A stretch of DNA of 40,674 nucleotides. It comes from Mesostigma viride (lineage: Eukaryota > Streptophyta > Mesostigmatophyceae > Mesostigmatales > Mesostigmataceae). Numbering within the stretch: position 1 is the stretch's first letter; each line of letters opens with the position of its first letter. Below are positions 1 to 12,200 of this stretch, one piece after another. The stretch is from positions 1 to 40,674 of the forward strand of contig RPFO01000933.1 of assembly GCA_009746045.1 (NCBI GenBank), read 5' to 3'. Made by a program: the position numbers and the translations under genes. Under the pieces are notes generated by a model. That model searched no databases. It was not told where the DNA came from and saw nothing but the letters and a program-made list of their open reading frames with translations.

Positions 1-1270
1 AGTTTCTCGCCAATAGCGTCAGTTGTTTATATTAAAAAACACTGTGACCCATATCAAGGAGACAACCAGCGCAGGCCAGAAATCGGCCGAGAATCCGGAC
101 CATGGTAGCTCGAGCCTTGCCGTTATCTTGTCCGCCGTGTTCGAGTCGTTCAGGATGAGAAGATGACTGGTGGGGAGGCCCACACTAAATCACTAATCGA
201 AAATTACTTGGGAAATGTTGTCTCGGGCTGATGGACATGTGTGCCCCTCAATTGCGGAGTTAAATTGGATGTATAATTGAATGAAATACATTATTACATT
301 CCATGCATCGATGCTCGAGTCATCGCGATATCTGAATATCTTACATAATTACAGACCCATCAATTGGAAGATCAGAAAGCTCCAGTGCATCTGCTCTACG
401 ACCGGACGTCTCAATCGTACGTAGTGCTTTCGAGTTATAATTACCCTCAATGTATGTCTGGAAAATCCACGTGCAGGCAGTGTCAAATGCATGGTATATG
501 AACTAGTTATGTACATGTCAAGATGATGACAGTCAAGCGAGGCCATACATGTTGACGGACAAGTGAGCCTGTAGACCTACGTCGATCCCCAGTTCCTCGA
601 TGTCGTGCGCAGCCCCGATATCATCAGATTTCCAATCCCCAACGGCCGTCGGCTCCGCAAAATCCACGTTCGCGATTAAACAGTGCAACCGCGAGGGCCG
701 TTCTAACTTGTAATCCACCTATATAATGGGCTCCGTCTCGTCACCGTGCGTTCGCATCAACAGGACAGCCACGGGTGTCGCGACGTCTCGGACGCTGTGC
801 ACTACACGCATCATCTCGGTCATCGCAGCCGTCGAGCACGTCACAAGCATCAATTATTCTCTGGACGAATTCTCGTGACCGTGTTGATATTAATGTCTGC
901 CAACTTCACGACTGTGAACAGCAGCCTCACGCACGTCCGGTCCATCCGACTCCGTCAGGCGGTGTTGCGAATGGCGTCCTGCGTGCAAAAACCAGTACAT
1001 GAAGGACAATAATGTTAGCCCGTTAGACAGATTTGTCTGTGGTTCCGCTTACAGCAGTACTAATCACCCGTTACGCGGATTTCGGGCAAGTGGGTATCCT
1101 CCTACATTACATGTATCCAATTATGGACGGGAGATTTAAAATGGGAAACAAGTATCAGCGAACCCAGAATCAAGGTATCCACGCAACGGTTTTGAAGAAA
1201 CGGCTATGTACATATAGACACAATGAACTGAACAAAACTTTAGTAGCTCACTCGTCGTTCACTTGTTAGT
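1..1270. other. Gene-free flank, nothing recognised
   Basis: Only short open frames with no recognisable protein features occur here, on either strand. A block at 639-652 reads CCAACGGCCGTCGG followed by CTCCGC. It is an early, diverged relative of the palindromic motif that recurs at 1692-2371. I see no RNA gene or coding signal. Confidence 0.5.
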
Positions 1271-1391
1271 CGTAACGGAGGCAGTCATTCAGTCAGTTTG
1301 CAAGTTCAGTTGGCAAGTACGGAAACACACGCAAGTGCGTAACGGAGGCAGTCAGTCAGTCAGTTTGCAAGTGCAGTTGGCAAGTACGGAC
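1271..1391. repeat. 67-bp tandem duplication
   Basis: Two head-to-tail copies, 1271-1337 and 1338-1391 (the second truncated), both begin CGTAACGGAGGCAGTCA and run through GTTGGCAAGTACGGA. They differ by a few substitutions. Inside each is a short GTCA/GTCAGT run. No coding role is visible. Confidence 0.85.
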
Positions 1392-1794
1392 CACCAACCG
1401 CGTGTGTACGTCCATGATATCGCAATATAATCAAGAATAACAGGGAACGGTTAATGTATCCTTTACGCAGCTTTTTCGTTCAGGGCATGTTGAAATAACG
1501 AAAGTGGGGTCAGGTGTTCGAACCTTCCAAGTGCCGAATTTTTTACGAACCAGCGCATTCACGAACCTTGCACTGGGGACGCGGTGGACGTGTACCATTA
1601 CCCCGGCCTAATTCTAGCATTGTACACAAGGGGCGGTGGCTAGCAGTAAAGAAGGGCATCCTAGTCATAACGCTGGGCAAGTTTAAAAGCACCAACGGCC
1701 GTTGAGTAGGAAAAAAAAAGAGCAGGAGAAGAGCACGTCGACGTTTCAACAGCAAGACAAAAATATTGAACCCCGAGTACCAATGAAAATGCTT
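1392..1794. other. Gene-free spacer before satellite
   Basis: No convincing coding region. The motif CCAACGGCCGTTG occurs at about 1692 with a diverged right flank (AGTAGG), making it the first clear copy of the palindromic motif repeated downstream. Confidence 0.45.
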
Positions 1795-1856
1795 TCATGC
1801 ATGTCCACCCCGACGAGGCACAAATTCATGCATGCCCACCCCGACGAGGCACAAAT
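1795..1856. repeat. 31-bp tandem duplication
   Basis: Two adjacent 31-bp copies (1795-1825 and 1826-1856) share the core CCACCCCGACGAGGCACAAAT and differ at one position. The segment lies inside the decayed satellite; a diverged form of it appears around 2098-2150. Confidence 0.85.
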
Positions 1857-1859
1857 TAA

Positions 1860-2517
1860 TGAACGACAGATTTCTCACCCCCCCCCGGCACATGGAACAA
1901 GTGCCATCGCACGCACACACTTTGTAGACAGGAGAGTTTCGAGAGTCCAACGGCCGTTGGCTCGGAGAAATTGACAGTACACCAGTAAAGACATTAAAAT
2001 TATCACTTTGTTGTCTTATGTGTGCCGTGTCATTTCCCAAGGTCAAAAGCCGTCAACTTCTGCACCTCTTGTCCCTCCCACCCGTACGCACTAAGCATGC
2101 CCACCTTACACTACCACATGTGGCTCTTGAGAAAACTCCCCCCGACGATGCACATGTGCCATTCACGCACACACCTTCAGACAAGGCTATCAGTTTTTCG
2201 AAGTCCAACGGCCGTTGGCTCCGAGAAATGCTGTTACAACTCAAAATTACAATGGTGACATCCACGAGCTAGTGGTACGCCGAACAAGTGCTTGTATGAC
2301 ATATGGCGACTGCCCGTGAGGAAAAGTCCACCACCACACACGGTCAGTTTTTTGAGTCCAACGGCCGTTGGCTCCGAGAAATGCTGTTACAACGCAAAAT
2401 TACAATGGTGACATACATGAGCTAGTGGTACGCCGAACAAGTGCTTGTATGACATATGGCGACTGCCCGTGAGGAAAAGTCCACCACCACACACGGACAG
2501 TTTTTTGACTCCAACGC
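1860..2517. repeat. Decayed satellite carrying CCAACGGCCGTTGG palindrome
   Basis: The perfect 14-bp palindrome CCAACGGCCGTTGG lies at 1947-1960, 2205-2218 and 2358-2371, always preceded by AGT or GAGT and followed by CTC(C/G)GAGAAAT. The first two copies sit about 258 bp apart in units sharing a GTGCCAT..CACGCACACAC block. The last part is a clean tandem duplication: copy 1 is 2191-2344 and copy 2 is 2345-2497, with a third copy starting at 2498 and breaking off near 2517. The two full copies are nearly identical, so this duplication is recent compared with the rest of the array. Confidence 0.8.
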
Positions 2518-2852
2518 AAGAACAGACGTAATGCACACCAAGTGACCAAGTGGCAAGATAAAGACACCCTTGCCAATCTCTACCCACAAAAACTTAGCCC
2601 CGAAATCCGTAGCCCCGAAATCCGTGATTGATTTGTACATTGTAGATGACAATGCAGCGATCACATGTATTCTGAAACCAACACGTTTTTACCTAGTTAT
2701 CATGGTAACCAATTTATGGTTACCTAGTTATCCATGGCTAGAAAGTTGTAAATACACGATGTGGCCACACACGCCATAGATGAAAATCATAACCAGATCA
2801 CGCACATGATCATGGAAGGGGACTCTATTGATCTCAAAAAAGAAAGCTCAAG
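2518..2852. other. Gene-free spacer with small repeats
   Basis: A 15-bp segment AGCCCCGAAATCCGT is duplicated near 2597-2628. Around 2690-2750 TACCTAGTTATC occurs twice, flanking an inverted GGTAACC / GGTTACC pair. No gene is seen. Confidence 0.45.
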
Positions 2853-2913
2853 ACACCCTACACCCTACACCCTACACCCTACACCATACATCCTACAACC
2901 TACACCCTTAACT
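2853..2913. repeat. CCCTACA heptamer run (telomere-like)
   Basis: About eight heptamers of the type ACCCTAC stand in tandem. The first three or four are exact and the rest carry one substitution each (ACCATAC, ATCCTAC, AACCTAC). Period and C-rich strand resemble telomeric heptamers such as CCCTAAA, but the last bases differ, so this is telomere-like only by analogy. Confidence 0.75.
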
Positions 2914-2944
2914 CTCCACCCTTAGCTTACGTGACCTTTTTTTC

Positions 2945-3013
2945 GGAGAAATGTCCGAGTGGAATGCTATGTATGGGGTAACTTTCCCAAGGGTTCGAAT
3001 CCCTCTTTCTCCA
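2945..3013 (+). pseudogene. tRNA-Ser-like remnant, anticodon arm deleted
   Basis: The 69-nt segment starts GGAGAAA and ends TTTCTCC plus A, a perfect 7-bp acceptor stem. Near the 3' end is a classic T-arm (AGGGTTCGAATCCCT) containing the B-box GGTTCGAATCC. After TGTCCGAGTGG, which resembles the D-arm of class II tRNAs, the sequence goes straight to AATGCTATGT, so the D-loop and the 5' half of the anticodon arm, including the anticodon, are missing. The layout recalls plastid-type tRNA-Ser with a long variable arm; that comparison is from memory. It could be a nuclear copy of a plastid tRNA or the head of a SINE. It cannot be a working tRNA. Confidence 0.6.
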
Positions 3014-3120
3014 TTAGAGTTTTGTTTAGCTTCTATTCTCGTCTACACATAATTCACACGAAGTACGCTTGCAAATACTTTATTACTATTTTGTTTGATA
3101 TACTACACTAATATTATAAT

Positions 3121-3296
3121 TGTTGTGTGTGTGTGTTGTTCACGTGTGCGTGTGTGTGTTGTGTGTGTTGTGTGTGTTGTGCGTGTGCGTGTGCGTGTGC
3201 GTGTGCGTGTGCGTGTGCGTGTGCGTGTGCGTGTGCGTGTGTGTGTGTATATAATTTTTTGTTGTGTGTGTGTGTTGTGTGTTGTACGTGCAAGGT
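3121..3296. repeat. GT / GCGTGT microsatellite
   Basis: Alternating GT-rich DNA with a run of ten exact GCGTGT hexamers at 3181-3240, followed by TATATAATTTTTT and more GT repeats. It grades into the 40-bp minisatellite, whose unit is built from the same GTGTGTGC and GCGTGCG words, so it may represent the seed from which the larger array grew. Confidence 0.85.
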
Positions 3297-6200
3297 GTAT
3301 GTACATGTGTGTGCAGCCGGCCCTTGCGTGCGCGGTGTGTGTACGTTTCTGTGCAGCCGCCCCTTGCGTGCGCGGTGTATGTACGTGTGTGTGCATGCCG
3401 GCCCTTGCGTGCATGGTGTGTGTACGTGTGTGTGCAGCCGCCCCTTGCGTGCGCGGTGTATGTACATGTGTTTGCACTCGCCCATTGCGTGCGCGGTGTA
3501 TGTACGTGTGTGTGCAGCCGCCCCTTGCGTGCGCGGTGGATGTACGTGTGTGCGCACTCGCCCCTTGCGTGCGCGGTGTATGTACGTGTGTGTGCAGCCG
3601 CCCCTTGCGTGCGCGGTGTATGTACATGTGTGTGCATCCTTGTCCTTGCGTGCATGGTGTATGTACATGTGAGTGCCGTCGCCCCAACCGTGCATTGTGT
3701 ATGTACGTGTGTGTGCAGCCGCCCCTTGCGTGCATGGTGTGTGTACATGTGTGTGCATCCTTGTCCTTGCGTGCATGGTGTATGTACATGTGTTTGCACT
3801 CGCCCCTTGCGTGCGCGGTGTGTGTACGTGTGTGTGCAGCCGCCCCTTGCGTGCATGGTGTGTGTACATGTGTGTGCATCCTTGTCCTTGCGTGCATGGT
3901 GTGTGTACATGTGTGTGCAGCCGCCCCTTGCGTGCGCGGTGGATGTACATGTGCGGGCAGTTGCCCCTTGCGTGCGCGGTGTATGTACATGTGTTTGCAC
4001 TCGCCCCTTGCGTGCGCGGTGTATGTACATGTGTGTGCAGCCGCCCCTTGCGTGCATGGTGTATGTACATGTGCTTGCACTGGCCCCGTGCGTGCGCGGT
4101 GTATGTACGTGTGTGTGCAGCCGCCCCTTGCGTGCGCGGTGTATGTACGTGCGTGTGCAGCCGCCCCTTGCGTGCGCGGTGTATGTACATGTGTGTGCAT
4201 CCTTGTCCTTGCGTGCGCGGTGTATGTACATGTGTTTGCACTCGCCCCTTGCGTGCGCGGTGGATGTACATGTGTGTGCAGCCGCCCCTTGCGTGCATGG
4301 TTTATGTACATGTGTGTGCAGTCGCCGGCCCCGTGCGTGCGCAGTGGATGTACGTGTGTGTGCAGCCGCCCCGTGCGTGCATGGTGTGTGTACGTGTGTG
4401 TGCAGCAGCCCCTTGCGTGCGCGGTGTATGTACGTTTCTGTGCATGCCGGCCCTTGCGTGCATGGTGTATGTACATGTGCTTGCACTGGCCCCTTGCGTG
4501 CGCGGTGTATGTACGTGTGTGTGCAGCCCCCCTTGCGTGCGCGGTGTATGTACGTGTGTGCGCACTCGCCCCTTGCGTGCGCGGTGTATGTACGTGTGTG
4601 TGCAGCCGCCCCTTGCGTGCGCGGTGTATGTACATGTGTGTGCAGCCGCCCCTTGCGTGTGCGGTGGATGTACATGTGCGGGCAGTTGCCCCTTGCGTGC
4701 GCGGTGTATGTACATGTGTTTGCACTCGCCCCTTGCGTGCGCGGTGTATGTACATGTGTGTGCAGCCGCCCCTTGCGTGCATGGTGTATGTACATGTGCT
4801 TGCACTGGCCCCGTGCGTGCGCGGTGTATGTACGTGTGTGTGCAGCCGCCCCTTGCGTGCGCGGTGTATGTACGTGTGTGCGCACTCGCCCCTTGCGTGC
4901 GCGGTGTATGTACGTGTGTGTGCAGCCGCCCCTTGCGTGCGCGGTGTATGTACATGTGTGTGCATCCTTGTCCTTGCGTGCGCGGTGTATGTACATGTGT
5001 TTGCACTCGCCCCTTGCGTGCGCGGTGTATGTACATGTGTGTGCAGCCGCCCCTTGCGTGCATGGTTTATGTACATGTGTGTGCAGTCGCCCCGTGCGTG
5101 CGCAGTGTATGTACGTGTGTGTGCAGCCGCCCCTTGCGTGCGTGGTGTGTGTACATGTGAGTGCAGCCGCCCCTTGCGTGCGCGGTGTATGTACGTGTGT
5201 GTGCAGCAGCCCCTTGCGTGCTTTGTGTGTGTACATGTGTGTGAATCCTTGTCCTTGCGTGCATGGTGTGTGTACGTGTGTGTGCAGCCGCCCCTTGCGT
5301 GCATGGTGGATGTACATGTGAGTGCCGTTGCCCCTTGCGTGCGCGGTGTATGTACGTGTGTGTGCAGCCGTCCCTTAATTGCGTGCGCGGTGTGTGTACG
5401 TGTGTGTGCACTCGCCCCTTGCGTGCGCGGTGTATGTACGTGTGTGCAGCCGCCCCTTGCGTGCGCGGTGTATGCCAGTGTGTGTGCATGCCGGCCCTTG
5501 CGTGCAAGGTGGTGTGTAAGTGTGTGTGCAGCCCCTTGCGTGCATGGTGTATGTACGTGTGTGTGCAGCCGGCCCTTGCGTGCATGGTGTGTGTACATGT
5601 GAGTGCAGCCGTCCCTTCCGTGCATGGTGTGTGTACGTGTGTGTGCAGTTGCCCCTTGCGTGCGCAGTGTATGTACGTGTGTGTGCATGCCGGCCCTTGC
5701 GTGCATGGTGTGTGTACGTGTGTGTGCAGTTGCCCCTTGCATGCGCGGTGTATGTACATGTGAGTGCAGCCGCCCAAGAGTATGTACATGTGAGTGCCGT
5801 CGCCCCTAATTGCGTGCATTGTGTGTGTAAGTGTGTGTGCAGCAGCCCCTTGCGTGCGCGGTGTATGTACGTGTGTGTGCAGCCGCCCCTTGCGTGCATG
5901 GTGTATGTACATGTGAGTGCCGTTGCCCCTTGCGTGCGCGGTGTATGTACGTGTGTGTGCAGCCGTCCCTTAATTGCGTGCGCGGTGGATGTACATGTGC
6001 GGGCAGTTGCCCCTTGCGTGCGCGGTGTATGTACGTGTGTGTGCAGCCGTCCCTTGCGTGCGCGGTGTATGTACGTGTGTGTGCAGCCGCCCCTTGCGTG
6101 CATGGTGAGTGTAAGTGTGTGTGCAGCAGCCCCTTGCGTGCGCAGTGTATGTACGTGTGTGTGCAGCCGCCCCTTGCGTGCGCGGTGTGTGTATACTGTG

Positions 6201-9200
6201 TGTGCATGCCGGCCCTTGCGTGCATGGTGTGTGTACGTGTGTGTGCAGCCGCCCCTTGCATGGGCGGTGTATGTACGTGTGTGTGCATGCCGGCCCTTGC
6301 GTGCGCGGTGTATGTACGTGTTGTGCAGCCGCCCCTTGCGTGCGCAGTGTATGTCCATGTGTGGGCAGTTTCCCCTTGCGTGCGCGGTGTATGTACGTGT
6401 GTGTGCAGCCGGCCCTTGCGTGCGCGGTGTGTGTACATGTGTGTGCAGTTGCCCCTTGCGTGCGCGGTGTATGTAAGTGTGTGTGCAGCCGGCCCTTGCG
6501 TGCGCGGTGTGTGTACATGTGAGTGCAGCTGCCCCAAGCGTGCGCGGTGTGTGTACATGTGTGTGCAGTTGCCCCTTGCGTGCTCGGTGGATGTACGTGT
6601 GTGTGCATGCCGGCAATTGCGTGCATGGTGTGTGTACGTGTGTGTGCAGCCGCCCCTTGCGTGCGCGGTGTGTGTACGTGTGTGTGCAGCCGCCCCTTGC
6701 GTGCGCGGTGGATGTACATGTGTGTGCAGCCGCCCCTTGCGTGCATGGTGTATGTACGAGTGTGTGCAGCCGCCCCTTGCGTGCGCGGTGTATGTACGTG
6801 TTAATGCAGCCGCCCCTTCCGTGCGCAGTGTATGTCCATGTGTGGACAGTTTCCCCTTAATTGCGTGCGCGGTGTATGTACGTGTGTGTGCAGCCGCCCC
6901 TTGCGTGCGCGGTGGATGTACGTGTGTGTGCAGCCGCCCCTTGCGTGCGCGGTGTGTGTACGTGTATGTGCAGCCGCCCCTTGCGTGCGCGGTGTATGTA
7001 CATGTGAGTGCCGTCGCCCCAAGCGTGCATTTTGTGTGTCAGTGTGTGTGCAGCAGCCCCTTGCGTGCGCGGTGTATGTACGTGTGTGTGCAGCCGCCCC
7101 GTGGTTGCGCGGTGGATGTACATGTGAGTGGAGTTGCCCCTTGCGTGCGCGGTGTATGTACGTGTGTGTGCAGCCGCCCCTTGCGTGCGCGGTGTAGGTA
7201 CGTGTGTGTGCAGCCGCCCCAAGCGTGCGCGGTGTATGTACGTGTGTGTGCAGCCGGCCCTTGCGTGCATGGTGTGTGTACGTGTGTGTGCAGCCGGCCC
7301 TTGCGTGCGCGGTGTAGGTACGTATGTGTGCAGTCGCCCTTGGGTGCGCGGTGTAGGTACGTATGTGTGCAGCCGCCCCTTGCGTGCGCGGTGTATGTAC
7401 GTGTGTGTGCAGCCGCCCCTTGCGTGCATGGTGTATGTACATGTGAGTGCCGTTGCCCCTTGCGTGCGCGGTGTATGTACGTGTGTGTGCAGCCGTCCCT
7501 TAATTGCGTGCACGGTGTGTGTACGTGTGTGTGCAGCCGCCCCTTGCGTGCATGGTGAGTGTACCTGTGCGTGAAGTCGCTCCTTGCGTGCATGGTGTGT
7601 GTACGTGTGTGTGCAGCCGCCCCTTGCGTGCATGGTGTATGTACATGTGAGTGCCGTTGCCCCAAGCGTGCATTGTGTGTGTAAGTGTGTGTGCAGCCGG
7701 CCCTTGCGTGCATGGTGTGTGTACATGTGAGTGCAGCCGGCCCTTGCGTGCATGGTGTGTGTACGTGTGTGTGCAGTTGCCCCTTGCGTGCGCGGTGTAT
7801 GTACGTGTGTGTGCAGCCGGCCCTTGCGTGCGCGGTGTATGTACGTGTGTGTGCAGTTGCCCCTTGCGTGCGCGGTGGATGTACGTGTGTGTGCAGCCGG
7901 CCCTTGCGTGCGCGGTGTGTGTACATGTGAGTGCAGCTGCCCCAAGCGTGCGCGGTGTGTGTACATGTGTGTGCAGTTGCCCCTTGCGTGCGCGGTGGAT
8001 GTACGTGTGTGTGCAGCCGCCCCTTGCGTGCGCGGTGTAGGTACGTGTGTGTGCAGCCGCCCCTTGCGTGCGCGGTGTGTGTACGTGTGTGTGCAGCCGC
8101 CCCTTGCGTGCGCGGTGTATGTACGTGTGTGTGCAGTTGCCCCTTGCGTGCGCGGTGGATGTACGTGTGTGTGCAGCCGGCCCTTGCGTGCGCGGTGTGT
8201 GTACATGTGAGTGCAGCTGCCCCAAGCGTGCGCGGTGTGTGTACATGTGTGTGCAGTTGCCCCTTGCGTGCGCGGTGGATGTACGTGTGTGTGCAGCCGC
8301 CCTTGCGTGCGCGGTGTAGGTACGTGTGTGTGCAGCCGCCCCAAGCGTGCGCGGTGTGTGTACGTGTGTGTGCACTCGCCCCTTGCGTGCGCGGTGGATG
8401 TACATGTGTGTGCAGCCGCCCCTTGCGTGCATGGTGTATGTCCATGTGTGGGCAGTTGCCCTTGCGTGCGCGGTGTATGTACATGTTTTTGCACTCGCCC
8501 CTTGCGTGCATGGTGTATGTATGTGTGTGTGCAGCCGCCCCTTGCGTGCGCGGTGGATGTACGTGTGTGTGCAGCCACCCCTTTCGTGCGCGGTGTATGT
8601 ACATGTGAGTGCCGTCGCCCCAAGCGTGCATTTTGTGTGTAAGTGTGTGTGCAGCAGCCCCTTGCGTGCGCGGTGTATGTACGTGTGTGTCCAGCCGCCC
8701 CGTGGTTGCGCGGTGGATGTACATGTGAGTGGAGCCGGTCCTTGCGTGCGCGGTGTATGTACGTGTGTGTGCAGCCGCCCCTTGCGTGCGTGGTGTGTGT
8801 ACATGTAAGTGCAGCCGCCCCTTGCGTGCGCGGTGTATGTACGTGTGTGTGCAGCCGCCCCAAGCGTGCGCGGTGTGTGTACATGTGAGTGCAGCTGCCC
8901 CAAGCGTGCGCGGTGTGTGTACATGTGTGTGCAGTTGCCCCTTGCGTGCGCGGTGGATGTACGTGTGTGTGCATGCCGGCAATTGCGTGCATGGTGTGTG
9001 TACGTGTGTGTGCAGCCGCCCCTTGCGTGCGCGGTGTGTGTACGTGTGTGTGCACTCGCCCCTTGCGTGCGCGGTGGATGTACATGTGTGTGCAGCCGCC
9101 CCTTGCGTGCATGGTGTATGTCCATGTGTGGGCAGTTGCCCCTTGCGTGCGCGGCGTATGTACACGTTTTTGCACTCGCCCCTTGCGTGCATGGTGTATG

Positions 9201-12200
9201 TATGTGTGTGTGCAGCCGCCCCTTGCGTGCGCGGTGGATGTACGTGTGTGTGCAGCCACCCCTTTCGTGCGCGGTGTATGTACATGTGAGTGCCGTCGCC
9301 CCAAGCGTGCATTTTGTGTGTAAGTGTGTGTGCAGCAGCCCCTTGCGTGCGCGGTGTATGTACGTGTGTGTGCAGCCGCCCCGTGGTTGCGCGGTGGATG
9401 TACATGTGAGTGGAGCCGGTCCTTGCGTGCGCGGTGTATGTACGTGTGTGTGCAGCCGCCCCTTGCGTGCGCGGTGTAGGTACGTATGTGTGCAGCCGCC
9501 CCTTGCGTGCGCGGTGTATGTACGTGTGTGTGCAGCCGCCCCAAGCGTGCGCGGTGTGTGTACATGTGAGTGCAGCTGCCCCAAGCGTGCGCGGTGTGTG
9601 TACATGTGTGTGCAGTTGCCCCTTGCGTGCGCGGTGGATGTACGTGTGTGTGCATGCCGGCAATTGCGTGCATGGTGTGTGTACGTGTGTGTGCAGCCGC
9701 CCCTTGCGTGCGCGGTGTGTGTACATGTGAGTGCCGTCGCCCCAAGCGTGCATTTTGTGTGTAAGTGTGTGTGCAGCCGCCCCTTGCGTGCGCGGTGTAG
9801 GTACGTGTGTGTGCAGCCGCCCCAAGCGTGCGCGGTGTGTGTACGTGTGTGTGCAGCCGCCCCAAGCGTGCGCGGTGTGTGTACATGTGAGTGCAGCTGC
9901 CCCAAGCGTGCGCGGTGTGTGTACATGTGTGTGCAGTTGCCCCTTGCGTGCGCGGTGGATGTACGTGTGTGTGCATGCCGGCAATTGCGTGCATGGTGTG
10001 TGTACGTGTGTGTGCAGCCGCCCCTTGCGTGCGCGGTGTGTGTACGTGTGTGTGCAGCCGCCCCTTGCGTGCGCGGTGTATGTACGTGTGTGTGCAGTTG
10101 CCCCTTGCGTGCGCGGTGGATGTACGTGTGTGTGCAGCCGGCCCTTGCGTGCGCGGTGTGTGTACATGTGAGTGCAGCTGCCCCAAGCGTGCGCGGTGTG
10201 TGTACATGTGTGTGCAGTTGCCCCTTGCGTGCGCGGTGGATGTACGTGTGTGTGCATGCCGGCAATTGCGTGCATGGTGTGTGTACGTGTGTGTGCAGCC
10301 GCCCCTTGCGTGCGCGGTGTGTGTACGTGTGTGTGCACTCGCCCCTTGCGTGCGCGGTGGATGTACATGTGTGTGCAGCCGCCCCTTGCGTGCATGGTGT
10401 ATGTCCATGTGTGGGCAGTTGCCCCTTGCGTGCGCGGTGTATGTACATGTTTTTGCACTCGCCCCTTGCGTGCATGGTGTATGTATGTGTGTGTGCAGCC
10501 GCCCCTTGCGTGCGCGGTGGATGTACGTGTGTGTGCAGCCACCCCTTTCGTGCGCGGTGTATGTACATGTGAGTGCCGTCGCCCCAAGCGTGCATTTTGT
10601 GTGTAAGTGTGTGTGCAGCAGCCCCTTGCGTGCGCGGTGTATGTACGTGTGTGTGCAGCCGCCCCGTGGTTGCGCGGTGGATGTACATGTGAGTGGAGCC
10701 GGTCCTTGCGTGCGCGGTGTATGTACGTGTGTGTGCAGCCGCCCCTTGCGTGCGCGGTGTGTGTACATGTAAGTGCAGCCGCCCCTTGCGTGCGCGGTGT
10801 ATGTACGTGTGTGTGCAGCCGCCCCAAGCGTGCGCGGTGTGTGTACATGTGAGTGCAGCTGCCCCAAGCGTGCGCGGTGTGTGTACATGTGTGTGCAGTT
10901 GCCCTTGCGTGCGCGGTGGATGTACGTGTGTGTGCATGCCGGCAATTGCGTGCATGGTGTGTGTACGTGTGTGTGCAGCCGCCCCTTGCGTGCGCGGTGT
11001 GTGTACGTGTGTGTGCACTCGCCCCTTGCGTGCGCGGTGGATGTACATGTGTGTGCAGCCGCCCCTTGCGTGCATGGTGTATGTCCATGTGTGGGCAGTT
11101 GCCCCTTGCGTGCGCGGCGTATGTACATGTTTTTGCACTCGCCCCTTGCGTGCATGGTGTATGTATGTGTGTGTGCAGCCGCCCCTTGCGTGCGCGGTGG
11201 ATGTACGTGTGTGTGCAGCCACCCCTTTCGTGCGCGGTGTATGTACATGTGAGTGCCGTCGCCCCAAGCGTGCATTTTGTGTGTAAGTGTGTGTGCAGCA
11301 GCCCCTTGCGTGTGCGGTGTATGTACGTGTGTGTGCAGCCGTCCCTTGCGTGCGCGGTGTATGTACGTGTGTGTGCAGCCGCCCCTTGCGTGCATGGTGA
11401 GTGTAAGTGTGTGTGCAGCCGCCCCTTGCGTGCGCGGTGTAGGTACGTATGTGTGCAGCCGCCCCTTGCGTGCGCGGTGTATGTACGTGTGTGTGCAGCC
11501 GCCCCAAGCGTGCGCGGTGTGTGTACATGTGAGTGCAGCTGCCCCAAGCGTGCGCGGTGTGTGTACATGTGTATGCAGTTGCCCCTTGCGTGCGCGGTGG
11601 ATGTACGTGTGTGTGCATGCCGGCAATTGCGTGCATGGTGTGTGTACGTGTGTGTGCAGCCGCCCCTTGCGTGCGCGGTGTGTGTACGTGTGTGTGCAGC
11701 CGCCCTTGCGTGCGCGGTGGATGTACATGTGTGTGCAGCCGCCCCTTGCGTGCATGGTGTATGTCCATGTGTGGGCAGTTGCCCCTTGCGTGCGCGGTGT
11801 ATGTACATGTTTTTGCACTCGCCCCTTGCGTGCATGGTGTATGTATGTGTGTGTGAAGCCGCCCCTTGCGTGCGCGGTGGATGTACGTGTGTGTGCAGCC
11901 GCCCCTTGCGTGCGCGGTGGATGTACGTGTGTGTGCAGCCACCCCTTTCGTGCGCGGTGTATGTACATGTGAGTGCCGTCGCCCCAAGCGTGCATTTTGT
12001 GTGTAAGTGTGTGTGCAGCAGCCCCTTGCGTGTGCGGTGTATGTACGTGTGTGTGCAGCCGTCCCTTGCGTGCGCGGTGTATGTACGTGTGTGTGCAGCC
12101 GCCCCTTGCGTGCATGGTGAGTGTAAGTGTGTGTGCAGCCGCCCCTTGCGTGCATGGTGTGTGTACGTGTGTGTGCAGCCGCCCCTTGCGTGCGCGGTGT

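Noticed and set aside
349-1269. Small frames in the first 1.3 kb as genes
   Set aside because: All are 60-90 codons with no domain, no consistent composition and overlapping alternatives.
3095-5602. Plus-strand 835-codon frame rich in Cys and Val as a cysteine-rich protein
   Set aside because: Same cause: tandem repeat composition in shifting frames, beginning in a GT microsatellite.
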